Positions 24,994 through 34,569 of a stretch of 38,672 nt of DNA are shown here, piece after piece. The notes beneath the pieces were generated by a model that was given only the letters and a program-made list of their open reading frames with translations, was not told the DNA's origin and ran no database searches. Source of the stretch: Xanthomonas axonopodis (GTDB lineage Bacteria > Pseudomonadota > Gammaproteobacteria > Xanthomonadales > Xanthomonadaceae); NCBI RefSeq assembly GCF_001304695.1, contig NZ_JFAQ01000152.1:1-38672 (forward strand), written 5' to 3'. The first letter of the stretch is position 1; each line of letters opens with the position of its first letter. The position numbers and the translations under genes are program-made.

Positions 24994-25947
24994 GTGTTTG
25001 CCTGGAACAAACGCGGACTGGTGTTCGACGTCGCACGCCACGGGGTGGGTGGCTGGATGCACCATGCAGCTCTAACGCCAACACCGCATCGCCTGTCTAC
25101 TCAGGTGTTGCGGGTGTACGCCGGTTTTCGCGATGCGCAGGGCGTGAGCCGGATCGGCTATGTGGATGTGCGCGCTGGCGCGCCAACGCAGATCGTCGGT
25201 GTCAGCAAGCAGCCGGTGCTCGACATTGGCCGTGACGGTTGTTTCGACGACAACGGCATGATCCTGGGCGATGTGGTGGCCGGGCCGGATGGGCTGTACC
25301 TGTTCTATGTCGGCTTCCAGCGCGTGGCCAAGGCCAAGTTCCTCGCCTTCACCGGTCTGGCGGTGTCCCGCGACGGTGGCGAGAGCTTCCAGCGTCGGCA
25401 GGAAACGCCGCTGCTGGATCGCGCCCCGGGGCGCAGCACGATCGCTGCCGTGCACTCGGCGCGCTACGAACAGGGCCGCTGGCGGCTCTGGTACGCGGTG
25501 GGCGATGACTGGGAAACGATCGGCGGCCAGCCGTATCCGCGTTACCACATCCGCTACGCACAGACCGACGACCTGCGTTGCATCCCCACCGATGATGCCG
25601 TGTGCCTGCGTCCACACGGTGACGAATACCGTATTGGGCGTCCGCGCGTGTACCGGCTCGGCGAGCGCTACCTGATGTATTTCACCCGTGGCGACCTCCG
25701 GGGCGGCTACTTTCCCGGCATCGCCTTCAGTGGCGATGGGGTGCACTGGCAACGCGACGACCGCCAGTTGGGGCTTGCACTGTCCGATGACGGCTGGGAT
25801 GCGCAAACGCTGTGCTACCCCGCCTTGATTCAGCACGGCGAGCGCGTGTTGATGTTCTACAACGGCAACGCGATGGGGCAGGCGGGCTTCGGCCTGGCAG
25901 AGGCGGCGTTGCCGGTTGCGTTACGGGGCTGCCATGTTCTCGGTTAG
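24994..25947 (+). CDS. Five-bladed beta-propeller, glycosidase-like protein
   Basis: The protein has 317 residues from GTG 24994, three bases after the previous stop. The blade pattern of the GH43/GH32/GH68-like superfamily recurs about five times: LYLFYVGFQ, GRWRLWYAVGDDW, ERYLMYFTRGDL, RVLMFYNGNAMGQ and an N-terminal blade VLRVYAGF. Acidic residues near blade starts (CFDDNGM) may form an active site, but the full catalytic triad cannot be assigned. No signal peptide is seen, so it is probably cytoplasmic. Proteins of this type occur in O-antigen clusters with unclear role. The last 14 bases overlap the next gene. Confidence 0.7.
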   Translation: MFAWNKRGLVFDVARHGVGGWMHHAALTPTPHRLSTQVLRVYAGFRDAQGVSRIGYVDVRAGAPTQIVGVSKQPVLDIGRDGCFDDNGMILGDVVAGPDGLYLFYVGFQRVAKAKFLAFTGLAVSRDGGESFQRRQETPLLDRAPGRSTIAAVHSARYEQGRWRLWYAVGDDWETIGGQPYPRYHIRYAQTDDLRCIPTDDAVCLRPHGDEYRIGRPRVYRLGERYLMYFTRGDLRGGYFPGIAFSGDGVHWQRDDRQLGLALSDDGWDAQTLCYPALIQHGERVLMFYNGNAMGQAGFGLAEAALPVALRGCHVLG

Positions 25948-26866
25948 GTCTTACGTGCAGGGCGATGCGCCTGCGTGGGATGCGCTGGTGGCGTCATCGC
26001 GCAATGGCAACTTGTTGCATCGGCGTGGCTATATGGACTATCACGCCGAGCGCTTTGTGGATGCGTCCGTGCTGGTTCAACGCGGGGACGCGGTGGTGGC
26101 GGTGCTCCCGGCCAATGTGCAGGGCAGCTGCGTCAGCAGCCATGCCGGGCTTACCTATGCCGGGCTGCTGTCGTCGATGGTGCTGCGTGCCGGCGCCACC
26201 TTGCAGGTGTTCGAGCAGATTGCCGCGCACTACCGTGCGCTAGGCGTGCGCGAGATCATCTACAAGCCGGCGCCGCATATCTTTCATGCATATCCGGCCG
26301 AAGAAGAGCTGTACGCGCTGCATCTGCTTGGCGCACAGCTTTGCCGGCGCGATTTGTCGTCGGCGATTGCGCTGCGCGAACCGCCTGCATTCAGCGCCGA
26401 GCGGCGGCGTTCCATTGCCAAGGCGCGCAAGGCTGGCGTGCAGATCCAGCGCGGGACCCAGCTCGATGAGTTTCATGCGCTGCTGACCCAGGTCCTGCAG
26501 CGACATGGCGTGGCACCGACGCATCGGCTGGATGAGCTTCAACTGCTGCAACGCCGGTTTGCGCAGCAGATCGTGTTGCATGAAGCGCGCGCTGATGGGC
26601 AACTGGTCGCAGCCGCGTTGGTCTTCGACTTCGGCCGCTGCGTGCATACCCAATACCTGGCGGTCTCCGAGCAGGGCCGCCGGTTGGATGCGTTGAGCCT
26701 GCTGCTGGCCGACCTCATCACCGATGTGTACGCGCAGCGCGAATATTTCAGTTTCGGTATCTCCACCGAACAGGGCGGGCAGGTGCTCAACGAAGGCCTG
26801 GTGGAACAAAAGGAACGCTTCGGCGCGCGTGCCGTGGTGCAGGATGTCTATCGATGGCTGATGTAA
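25934..26866 (+). CDS. GNAT/FemAB-like acyl- or aminoacyltransferase
   Basis: The protein has 310 residues from ATG 25934; a TTG at 25916 in frame is less likely. Features of the FemAB/BioF2-like double-GNAT group are [20 protein letters not shown], the central [57 protein letters not shown], and [26 protein letters not shown] near the end. It probably adds an acyl or amino-acyl group to a glycan precursor; substrate unknown. Its stop is shared with the aminotransferase start (TAATG). Confidence 0.72.
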   Translation: MFSVRSYVQGDAPAWDALVASSRNGNLLHRRGYMDYHAERFVDASVLVQRGDAVVAVLPANVQGSCVSSHAGLTYAGLLSSMVLRAGATLQVFEQIAAHYRALGVREIIYKPAPHIFHAYPAEEELYALHLLGAQLCRRDLSSAIALREPPAFSAERRRSIAKARKAGVQIQRGTQLDEFHALLTQVLQRHGVAPTHRLDELQLLQRRFAQQIVLHEARADGQLVAAALVFDFGRCVHTQYLAVSEQGRRLDALSLLLADLITDVYAQREYFSFGISTEQGGQVLNEGLVEQKERFGARAVVQDVYRWLM

Positions 26867-27978
26867 TGGATGTGCCTTTCCTGGATTTGGGTGCAGTCAA
26901 TGCACGCTACGCCGATGAGCTCAAGACCGCAGCGGCACGTGTGATCGATGCCGGCTGGTACGTGCTCGGTCAAGAGTTGGCCGCGTTCGAACACGAATTC
27001 GCCAGCTACTGCGGCACCACGCATGCGGTGGGCGTGGGGAATGGGCTGGATGCGTTGGCGTTGATCCTGCGCGGCTACCGTGAGTTGGGAGTCTTGCGCG
27101 AAGGCGACGAAATCATCGTGCCGGCCAACACCTTCATCGCGACGTTTCTGGCGATCAGCCAGAACCATCTGGTGCTGGTGCCGGTCGAGCCGGACCCGGT
27201 CACGTTCAATATCGACCCGGTAAGGGTGGAGAAGGCGATCGGGCCCCGCACGCGCGCCATCATGGCAGTGCACCTGTATGGGCAGTTGGCCGACATGCAG
27301 GCCCTGCAGACCCTAGCCCATCGCTACGGCCTGCTGCTGATCGAGGATGCCGCGCAGGCGCATGGGGCAAGCGCACAGGGGCGGCGCGCCGGTGCCTTCG
27401 GCGATGCGGCGGCGTTTAGTTTCTTCCCAACCAAGAACCTGGGCGCACTGGGCGATGGCGGCGCAGTCACGACGTCGGATGTGCGTCTGGCCGAGCGCAT
27501 TCACGCGCTGCGTAACTATGGCTCGGAAGTGAAGTATCACCATCTCTGCCAGGGAGTGAACTCGCGTCTGGATGAAATGCAGGCTGCGTTCTTGCGCGTC
27601 AAGCTGGGCTATCTGGAGGACGAAATCGCGCTGCGGCGTGCAGTGGCGCAGCGGTACCTGCACGGCATCTGCAACCCGCTGATCGTGCTGCCCACGCTGG
27701 CGGCCGAGCAGCAGCACGTCTGGCATCTGTTCGTGGTACGCAGCCCGCAGCGCGATGCCTTGCAGGCACATCTGTTGCGGCAGGGCATCCACACGCAGAT
27801 CCATTACCCGGTGCCGCCGCACCGGCAGCCGGCATATGCCAGCCTGGGCGAGGCCTGCCTGCCGCTGAGCGAACAGCTGCATCGGGAAGTGCTGAGCCTG
27901 CCGATGGGGCCGGCGTTGGACGATGCAGCAGTTGCGCAGGTGATCGCGGCCTGTCAATCGTTCGGCAGCAGCACATGA
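26866..27978 (+). CDS. DegT/DnrJ/EryC1 sugar aminotransferase (FdtB type)
   Basis: The protein is 370 residues from ATG 26866, which overlaps the previous TAA; ATG 26854 (four codons earlier) is possible. The PLP-dependent fold is clear: [45 protein letters not shown] (Asp and His near the PLP ring), the Schiff-base Lys in [22 protein letters not shown] and the substrate motif [17 protein letters not shown]. It should transaminate the 3-keto sugar made by the first gene of the cluster. The next gene begins in an ATGA overlap. Confidence 0.92.
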   Translation: MDVPFLDLGAVNARYADELKTAAARVIDAGWYVLGQELAAFEHEFASYCGTTHAVGVGNGLDALALILRGYRELGVLREGDEIIVPANTFIATFLAISQNHLVLVPVEPDPVTFNIDPVRVEKAIGPRTRAIMAVHLYGQLADMQALQTLAHRYGLLLIEDAAQAHGASAQGRRAGAFGDAAAFSFFPTKNLGALGDGGAVTTSDVRLAERIHALRNYGSEVKYHHLCQGVNSRLDEMQAAFLRVKLGYLEDEIALRRAVAQRYLHGICNPLIVLPTLAAEQQHVWHLFVVRSPQRDALQAHLLRQGIHTQIHYPVPPHRQPAYASLGEACLPLSEQLHREVLSLPMGPALDDAAVAQVIAACQSFGSST

Positions 27979-29228
27979 ATATCGTGCGCAGCAGCGCCTA
28001 CACCGGCGTTGCGACGCTGGCCAAGCTGCTGGCGGCGTTGGTGGTGGTCAAGCTGGTTGCCGTCTATGCCGGGCCTCAGGGCGTGGGCCGGCTTGGCCAG
28101 TTTCTCAACCTGATGTCGGTGCTGGCGGTAGTGGCCGGTGGCGGCATCAGTGCCGGCATCGTCAAGTATGTGGCGCAGTACCGCGACGACGCCCCCGCAC
28201 TGGCGCGCCTGCTCAGTGCGGCGCTGTGGTACGCATTTTGCGCGGCCTGCGTGAGCGCACTGCTGGCGATGAAATTCAGTGGAGCGATTGCCGAGCGCCT
28301 GCTGGGCGATGCGAGCTACCGCCCGCTGATCTGCATTTTGGCAGTCGCGCAGCTGGGAATTGCGCTGCTCAATTACATGCTGGCGCTGATCAACGGCTTC
28401 ATGGATGTGCGGCGGCTGGCGTTTGTGCAGGTGTCCGGCGCCGTGCTGAGCGTTGCCTTGGTGGCGTGGCTCTCCAGCCGGGCGCAGTTATCCGGGGCGC
28501 TGCTGGCGCTGGTCCTGGGGCAGGTCCTGTGGCTGCTGGCGGCGGTCCCGGCGCTGCGGCGTAGCCCGTATTTCCAGCCTGCAATGTGGCAGATGCGCTT
28601 TGACGCGCAAATGACCCGTCTGTTGGCGACATTTTCGCTGATGACGCTCACCTCGACACTGGTGCCGCAGCTGGTGACCATCGTGGTGCGCCATCATCTG
28701 GCGCTGCGGTTCGGCTGGGAGCAAGTGGGCTACTGGCAGGCGGTAAGCCGGGTCTCCGATGCCTATCTGCTGTTCTTCACCACCGCCATCAACGTGTACT
28801 ACCTGCCCAAGCTGGCATCGCTGCAAGGCACTGCGGGTCTGGGCAGCGAGCTGCGCAGTGCGTATCGGCACGTCATGCCGGCGGTGATCGTGATGGCGCT
28901 GGGCGTCTATGTCGGCCGCGATTGGGTGACCTGGCTCCTGTTCGATACGCAATTTGCCGCTGCGGAGCCTTTGTATGGCCCACAGCTGCTGGGCGATGTG
29001 ATCAAGATCGCGGCGTTCGTGCTGTCGTACGTGATGCTGGCCAAGGCGATGACGCGGCTGTTCGTGATCTCCGAATGCGTGTTCGCAGCCAGCTATCTGG
29101 CGCTGGTGTATCTGTTCACTGCATGGTTCGGGCTGATCGGTGCGATGTACGCCTTTGCTGCCAACTATGTGTTGTATCTGTTGTTCAACATCGTGGTGGT
29201 GCGACGCTATCTGGAACGGGCGGCATGA
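27975..29228 (+). CDS. wzx: Wzx-type polysaccharide flippase
   Basis: This 417-residue inner-membrane protein has about 12 predicted TM segments, starting [20 protein letters not shown]. The motif [19 protein letters not shown] is typical of WzxE/O-antigen translocases, as are a central [20 protein letters not shown] and the last TM pair [19 protein letters not shown]. It flips undecaprenyl-linked repeat units to the periplasm. It is coupled to the aminotransferase upstream and the GT2 downstream by ATGA overlaps. Confidence 0.9.
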   Translation: MNIVRSSAYTGVATLAKLLAALVVVKLVAVYAGPQGVGRLGQFLNLMSVLAVVAGGGISAGIVKYVAQYRDDAPALARLLSAALWYAFCAACVSALLAMKFSGAIAERLLGDASYRPLICILAVAQLGIALLNYMLALINGFMDVRRLAFVQVSGAVLSVALVAWLSSRAQLSGALLALVLGQVLWLLAAVPALRRSPYFQPAMWQMRFDAQMTRLLATFSLMTLTSTLVPQLVTIVVRHHLALRFGWEQVGYWQAVSRVSDAYLLFFTTAINVYYLPKLASLQGTAGLGSELRSAYRHVMPAVIVMALGVYVGRDWVTWLLFDTQFAAAEPLYGPQLLGDVIKIAAFVLSYVMLAKAMTRLFVISECVFAASYLALVYLFTAWFGLIGAMYAFAANYVLYLLFNIVVVRRYLERAA

Positions 29229-30169
29229 ACGATCAGGTGCCCGCACCGGCACGTGCACGCTGGCCGTTGGTGTCGGTGCTGATTCCGGCGTTCAACCATG
29301 AGCGTTTTGTGCAGCGTTGTCTGGATAGCGTCCTGGACGACCCGTATCCATGCAAAGAGATCGTGATCATCGACGATGGCTCCAGCGATGCCACTGGCGA
29401 AAAGATCAGCCAGTGGATCAGCGAGCATGGGCATCGGCTACCGGTGCACTTCGTGCAGCGCGGCAATCGTGGGGTTGCCGCCACGCTCAACGAACTGGCA
29501 TTGAGTGCGCGGGGAGAGTATCTGCGGCTTGGCGCAAGCGACGATTATTTGTTGCCCGGCGGGCTGGACGCGCAGGTGCGCTATCTGCGCGGACACCCGC
29601 AAAAACTCGCGGTGATCGGTGATGCCTGCGTGGTCGATGCGCGTGGGCAACTGCTGCATGGCAGCGCCATGCGCGATCTGCATCAGGTTGACAAGGACTT
29701 GTATCGTTCTGACTCCGGCATCCGGCATGCGGTGATACGGCAGTGGGCAGTCAGTGGCGCGGTGGCGCTGCTAAGGCGCAGCGCCTTCGATGCGCGCAGC
29801 GGCTGGGACGAATCGCTACGAATCGAAGACTGGGATTTCTTCTTGCGTCTGGTGGCAGGCAATGCGCTGGGGTTCATCGATCTGCCGGTATGCGCCTACC
29901 GCTTGCATGGCAGCAATCTCAGCAAGACCACGAATGTGCCGGCACGCATTGCCAACCTGCGCGAGTCGCGGCAGGTGGCGCTACGCTGCGCGCCGTTGTT
30001 CGATGAACCCGATCGCACGCTGTTGCGTGCGCAGTCGCATTACATCGCGGCAAAGGTGGAATTTCTGCGACGCCGGCCGCACCGGGTGGCTGTGCATCTC
30101 GTGATCTACGCAGGGTTGTCGCTGTGGGCCAGATGGCGCCCGAAACGTGCCGCGCGCGCGCCCGGCTGA
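29225..30169 (+). CDS. Family 2 glycosyltransferase
   Basis: The 314-residue enzyme has a GT-A fold: VSVLIPAFNHERFVQRCLDS, EIVIIDDGSSDATGEKI (nucleotide-binding Asp pair), NRGVAATLNELALSARGEYL, the DxD-like GASDDY, and the acceptor-side IEDWDFFLRLVAG (ED motif). The sugar and linkage are unknown. It is probably cytoplasmic, adding one residue of the repeat unit. The start overlaps the flippase stop. A frame open from 28922 is an overrun inside wzx. Confidence 0.9.
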   Translation: MNDQVPAPARARWPLVSVLIPAFNHERFVQRCLDSVLDDPYPCKEIVIIDDGSSDATGEKISQWISEHGHRLPVHFVQRGNRGVAATLNELALSARGEYLRLGASDDYLLPGGLDAQVRYLRGHPQKLAVIGDACVVDARGQLLHGSAMRDLHQVDKDLYRSDSGIRHAVIRQWAVSGAVALLRRSAFDARSGWDESLRIEDWDFFLRLVAGNALGFIDLPVCAYRLHGSNLSKTTNVPARIANLRESRQVALRCAPLFDEPDRTLLRAQSHYIAAKVEFLRRRPHRVAVHLVIYAGLSLWARWRPKRAARAPG

Positions 30170-30175
30170 GCTTGC

Positions 30176-31309
30176 ATGAGCACCCTGTTGCGCCGTCCTT
30201 CGACCTATCTGGCCGTGCCGATGCTGCTCAGCTGCGCGCTGACGTGGCTGACCTATGCGCTACCCGACGGCTACCTGGAAGGTATCGTGCTGCTTGCGCT
30301 TGCGGCAGCGGCCACCTTCGCGCTCGATGCTGTGTTGCGCACACAGCTGCCGTCGGTCGAGCGCTTTCGCCACTACCGTTACGCCGGTACCCGCGATGCA
30401 TTTCTGGCGATGGCCCTGGCCGCGGCGGTGACGGTGTTCTGCATTGCCGATGTGGTGCTGTTTCCGATTCCGTTGTTCAGCGATCCGGCGTCGTACGCCA
30501 CCTTGAGCCCTGCGCGTGCGCATGTGCGGCACGTCTCCAACATGTGCTGGATCCTGCCGCCGATCGCCCTGCTGTGCGTGCGCCACCGTGGGCTAAGTGC
30601 GGCGATGGTGACGTTGGGGTTCGTGTTCCCGATCGTGGTGATCGATCGCAACCGCATTTTCGCTGGCCTGTTCTCCTTTGTGCTGGTGATGCTGTTGCGG
30701 CGCGACCCGGCGCGACGGCTGCCGTGGAAGAGCATTGGCCTGCTGGTGCTGGCCGGCAGTGGCGTGTTTTCGATCCTTGGCGCATTGCGGTCCGGTTCCC
30801 TGGCCACGGTGGCATTGCCGTTCAGTGCGTTCTACCGTGCCATGCCGCAGGGCGTGCAATGGCTGCTGCTCTACATCAGCGCGGGGCCGTATAACTTCGG
30901 TGCGATCCTGGCCAAGGGCTACGTCAACGCCAGCTTCCTGGTCAATCAACTGGTGCCGTTCAGTGGTTCGATCGCCACTGCCGGGACCAGCATTCCGCTG
31001 GATGCGCCCAACATCAATGTGGGTACCGAGTTCTTCCCGTTCTTGATGGCGTGGGGCGTGACCGGTGCCTTGCTTGCGCTATTGGCCTTGTATGCCGGGT
31101 TGGTCTGGAGCGTGCGCCGGCTCAATGGGTCGCTGTCGATCTTTCACGTGCTGATCTTCCTGCGCATCGCCTATGCCTGCCTGATGTCGCCCTTTGCGCC
31201 ACAAGCGTTCACCTGGACCAACTTCGGCTTCATCGCGCTGTGCCTGGTGCTGCATGCCTGCACGGTGCTGTTGCCCAGCCGTCTGTCCCCACATCCGTCT
31301 GCCGCGTAA
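30176..31309 (+). CDS. Wzy-like polysaccharide polymerase
   Basis: This 377-residue protein has about 10 predicted TM segments. It has the long periplasmic loops typical of O-antigen polymerases, including PIPLFSDPASYATLSPARAH and a large loop VNQLVPFSGSIATAGTSIPL. Wzy sequences are poorly conserved, so the call rests on topology, length and position between wzx, a GT and a chain-length regulator. It would join repeat units in the periplasm. It could alternatively be a Wzy-like ligase, but only one such protein is present here. Confidence 0.72.
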   Translation: MSTLLRRPSTYLAVPMLLSCALTWLTYALPDGYLEGIVLLALAAAATFALDAVLRTQLPSVERFRHYRYAGTRDAFLAMALAAAVTVFCIADVVLFPIPLFSDPASYATLSPARAHVRHVSNMCWILPPIALLCVRHRGLSAAMVTLGFVFPIVVIDRNRIFAGLFSFVLVMLLRRDPARRLPWKSIGLLVLAGSGVFSILGALRSGSLATVALPFSAFYRAMPQGVQWLLLYISAGPYNFGAILAKGYVNASFLVNQLVPFSGSIATAGTSIPLDAPNINVGTEFFPFLMAWGVTGALLALLALYAGLVWSVRRLNGSLSIFHVLIFLRIAYACLMSPFAPQAFTWTNFGFIALCLVLHACTVLLPSRLSPHPSAA

Positions 31310-31352
31310 GCGTGCAGCACACCATTCATTGCCCCGTTGCAGAGCTGCGCCC

Positions 31353-32204
31353 ATGAATCAACACGACGAAATCTATCTGATCGACCTGTGGCGCATCCTG
31401 CGCCGGGAATGGCGCTGGGCAGCGGCAGCGCTGGTGGTGGTGCTGGGCCTGACCTTCGCTTTTACTCGCCTGGCCAAACCGCAATGGGAAGCCACCGCGT
31501 GGATCCAGGTTGGTGAAATCGGCCCGACCCCTGCTGGCCGCGACCCCAAGGTCGAACCGTTTCAGCGCGTGATCGATCGCATGAAAACGCGGCTGTTCCA
31601 GGATGCGGTGTTGCGTCAGGCGCAGGTGCCGCTCAACAGCCGCGCCGCGCAGCTGTATCGCGGCAGCCTGAAGCCGGACCCCGACCCGTACGCCAATCTG
31701 ATCGGTGTGACCATCCGTGCCGAGTCGGCGCAGCAGGCGCGCACGCTGGCCATGGCCACCGTGACCCAACTGCAGAGGGCGCACGGCGACACCAATGCAG
31801 CTGCGCTGGATCTTGCGCGCGCCCGCCTGCAAGGCTTGAGCGAGGATCTGCGCGCGGCCACCAGCAATCGCGAGCAGCTGCAGCGGCAGTTGCAGGCCGG
31901 GCAGGGAGCGGCTTCCGCCACGCCAACGCAGGTACTGGCGGGTGTGTTGCTTACCGACAGCAACACCACGATTCGCGCCTTGAAGAGCGAGCGCGACGAC
32001 CTTGTTGCCCGGCTCACCACGCGCTACACCTACCAGACCTCGCTGGCGTGGCCGCTGTACGTGCCCGACCGGCAGGCATTTCCGAACGCGATCACCGCTT
32101 GGGCAGCGGGTCTGCTTGCCGGGGCGGGACTGGGCGTGCTGGTCGCGGTGCTGCGCAATGCGGTGCGTCGTCGTGCGCGGGCTCCCGCACATGCTGCGGT
32201 GTGA
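31353..32204 (+). CDS. Wzz-family chain-length determinant
   Basis: The protein has 283 residues. An N-terminal Wzz motif (IYLIDLWRILRREWRW) leads into TM1 (AAAALVVVLGLTFAF). The periplasmic part has coiled-coil helices (LDLARARLQGLSEDLRAATS, REQLQRQLQ) with PWEATAWIQVG-like start, and TM2 lies near the end (ITAWAAGLLAGAGLGVLVAV) with a basic tail. No BY-kinase domain is fused. It sets the polymer length with the Wzy-like protein. ATG 31353 was chosen over the frame open to 31194, which overlaps the polymerase gene. Confidence 0.85.
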   Translation: MNQHDEIYLIDLWRILRREWRWAAAALVVVLGLTFAFTRLAKPQWEATAWIQVGEIGPTPAGRDPKVEPFQRVIDRMKTRLFQDAVLRQAQVPLNSRAAQLYRGSLKPDPDPYANLIGVTIRAESAQQARTLAMATVTQLQRAHGDTNAAALDLARARLQGLSEDLRAATSNREQLQRQLQAGQGAASATPTQVLAGVLLTDSNTTIRALKSERDDLVARLTTRYTYQTSLAWPLYVPDRQAFPNAITAWAAGLLAGAGLGVLVAVLRNAVRRRARAPAHAAV

Positions 32205-32475
32205 CCAGTGGAGCATCGGCGCACTACGAGGGAATGAGTTTGCGCATGCAGCAGGCCCCAGGCGATACGAGAGCGTAAGCCAGGCCGTACGGTGCATGCT
32301 GCACGGTGAGCCAATGCATGCGTGTCGGGTGCGATCGCCTGAGCCAGCTCACCCACGCCACGCTGCAACCAAACCGGCACCATCGCGCACTCACGGGTCT
32401 ATCAAGCGACGCCGCGTTGGGCGTTGTGACCGGAGAGCGTGGTGAACACAGCAGGACAGGTCTGGGAGTCTGCGC

Positions 32476-33318
32476 ATGTCGTCAATCAGTGAGCATGCGG
32501 CGCGGGGCGGCACGGTCGCGCCGGAGCAACTGCTGGAAACGCAACGTGCGTTCGACAGCGTCGCTCCCGATTATGACGGTCCCCGCGGCAACAACGCGCT
32601 GATCCAGCGCATGCGCACCACACTGTGGGATACGGTGGCGAACGAGTTGCCGGTAGGCTCGCGGCTGATCGATCTGGGCTGCGGGACCGGCCTGGACGCT
32701 GGCGAATTCGCACGCCGCGGATATTCCGTGCTGGCCACCGACTGGTCGCCGGCAATGGTCGAGCGCACCCGCCACCGCGCTGCCACGCACGGTCTGCAAG
32801 AACGCCTCACCACCGCGCATGTCGGCATCCAGCAACTCGATCAGCTGGAAGGCAGCTTCGATGGCATGTACTCCAACTTCGGCCCGCTCAATTGCGCGCC
32901 GGACCTGCCGGCCGTCGCCGCGCAATGCGCGCGCCTGCTGCGCCCCGACGGCTGCCTGGTGTTTTCGGTGATCGGGCGAATCTGTCCGTGGGAAATCGGC
33001 CATTACGCCTTGCGCGGGCGCTTCAGACGCGCGGCGGTGCGTGCCGCCAAAGGGGCAATTGCGGTGGGCATGAACGGCCACACCATCTGGACCTGGTACC
33101 ACCTGCCGCGCGAGTTCTACCGCGCATTCGAAACACATTTCGTGTTGGACAGCTACCGCGCCCTGAGCCTGTTCCTGCCGCCGCCGTATCTGGTGGAGTT
33201 TTGCGAACGCAATCCACGCCTGTCCGAGCGCCTGGGGCGCTGCGACGACCGGTGGGGCGGGCTGCCGCTGCTGCGCGACATGGGCGATCACTTTCTGATC
33301 GTGATGCGCAAGCGCTGA
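32476..33318 (+). CDS. Class I SAM-dependent methyltransferase
   Basis: The protein has 280 residues. Motif I is RLIDLGCGTGLDAGEFA, motif II VLATDWSPAMVERTRHRA, then FDGMYSNFGPLNCAPDL and LLRPDGCLVFSVIGRICPWE, the usual Rossmann methyltransferase order. The C-terminal half is large (HTIWTWYHLPREFYRAFE) and may bind the acceptor. A good ribosome site (GGGAG, 7 bases before ATG) follows a 271-base spacer, so it may have its own promoter. It may methylate the glycan or a sugar nucleotide; substrate unknown. Confidence 0.87.
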   Translation: MSSISEHAARGGTVAPEQLLETQRAFDSVAPDYDGPRGNNALIQRMRTTLWDTVANELPVGSRLIDLGCGTGLDAGEFARRGYSVLATDWSPAMVERTRHRAATHGLQERLTTAHVGIQQLDQLEGSFDGMYSNFGPLNCAPDLPAVAAQCARLLRPDGCLVFSVIGRICPWEIGHYALRGRFRRAAVRAAKGAIAVGMNGHTIWTWYHLPREFYRAFETHFVLDSYRALSLFLPPPYLVEFCERNPRLSERLGRCDDRWGGLPLLRDMGDHFLIVMRKR

Positions 33319-33330
33319 GTGGAGTTGTCG

Positions 33331-34569
33331 ATGGCCATGGCCGATGTCTGCCTGCAAGGCGCACGCGCGATCACCCAGGCGGGTCCCTCGCGTGCTGCAG
33401 TGGCGATCCGCGCGGGGCGCTTCGGCGGCACGCTTGGCACCGGCACCGTGCGCATGGATCTGCAAGGGCATGTGCTGGTGCCGGGCCTGATCAATGCGCA
33501 CGAGCATCTGCAGGTCAACTGCGTGCCGCCGCTGCCGCAGGACGCGCCGTTTCCCAATAGCTACGCGTGGATCGGGGCATTTCAGGCGCATTTTCAGCAT
33601 CCGGACGTGGCCGCCGCACTGCGCGTGCCCAAGGCGGTGCGGCTGCGCCATGGCGGTCTGAAGAACCTGTTGGCCGGCGTCACCTGCGTGGCCCAGCACG
33701 ACCCATGGCACGCCGCGCTGGACGAAGGCAATTTCCCGGTGAGCCTGCTGCGCGACTTCGGCTGGAGCTATGCATTGGGGTGGACAGGCTACGGCCCGCC
33801 CGTACAAGGCAGCTTTGCCGCAACCCCGGCAGCGCATCCCTGGATGATCCATCTGGCCGAAGGCACCGATGCGGTGGCGCGTGCCGAGCTCGACGAACTC
33901 GACCGGCTCGGCTGCCTGGCCGCCAACACGGTGTTGATCCACGGCGTCGGCATGGGCGAGCAAGATATCGAGCGGGTGATCGCGCGTGGCGCAGCCGTGG
34001 TGTGGTGTCCGTCCAGCAATCAGGCGCTGCTCGGCCGCACGCTCGATCCGTGGCGCTTGTGCATGGCTGGCCGGCTGGCGCTGGGCAACGATTCGCGCAT
34101 CAGCGGCGCGCGCGACCTGCTGGAAGAACTACAGATCGCCAGTGCGAGCGGACTGGCACCGGACCAATTGCTTGGCATGGTCACCGGCGACTCCGCGCGC
34201 ATCCTGCGCATGCCGACGCGTGGGCGGATTGCGCCTGGAGCCATTGCAGATTTGTTGATCGTGCGCGACCGCGGCGGCGGCGAGCCTGGCAGCAGCATCA
34301 TCGGTTGCACGCGCAGCGACCTGCGTGCGGTGATTCGCGATGGCAAGCCGCGCATCGCCGATCCGGATTTTGCGCCGTGGTTCGATGCGGCCGGCATCCA
34401 GACCGTGCCGGTGTTGTTGGACGGGCGGCCCAAATTGCTAGATGCCACGCTGGCCGATCCGGCGATGCTGGCGCTCGAACCCGGCCTTCGGCGTTTGGCG
34501 CCGGAGCAGCCGGGCCGGGCCATCGCGCAGGTGACCCATGCGCTGGCTGCCAATGGAGCGCTTTCGTGA
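33331..34569 (+). CDS. Amidohydrolase-superfamily enzyme (deaminase/hydrolase)
   Basis: The protein has 412 residues from ATG 33331, which has GGAG at good spacing; a GTG at 33319 is in frame. Metal ligands of the ATZ/TRZ-type amidohydrolases are visible: HxH at residues 57-59 (PGLINAHEHLQ), the HLAEG and LIHGVGM histidines, and Asp in GNDSRISG. The usual beta-sandwich segments are IAPGAIADLLIVRD and the N-terminal LQGARAIT. It is predicted to be a cytoplasmic metal-dependent deaminase or amidase. Its place in a polysaccharide cluster, coupled to a methyltransferase, suggests it processes a modified sugar or side group; the substrate is not known. Confidence 0.85.
   Translation: MAMADVCLQGARAITQAGPSRAAVAIRAGRFGGTLGTGTVRMDLQGHVLVPGLINAHEHLQVNCVPPLPQDAPFPNSYAWIGAFQAHFQHPDVAAALRVPKAVRLRHGGLKNLLAGVTCVAQHDPWHAALDEGNFPVSLLRDFGWSYALGWTGYGPPVQGSFAATPAAHPWMIHLAEGTDAVARAELDELDRLGCLAANTVLIHGVGMGEQDIERVIARGAAVVWCPSSNQALLGRTLDPWRLCMAGRLALGNDSRISGARDLLEELQIASASGLAPDQLLGMVTGDSARILRMPTRGRIAPGAIADLLIVRDRGGGEPGSSIIGCTRSDLRAVIRDGKPRIADPDFAPWFDAAGIQTVPVLLDGRPKLLDATLADPAMLALEPGLRRLAPEQPGRAIAQVTHALAANGALS

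Noticed and set aside
32482-33963. 493-codon minus-strand open frame
   Set aside because: Antisense to the methyltransferase and amidohydrolase, both with clear motifs.
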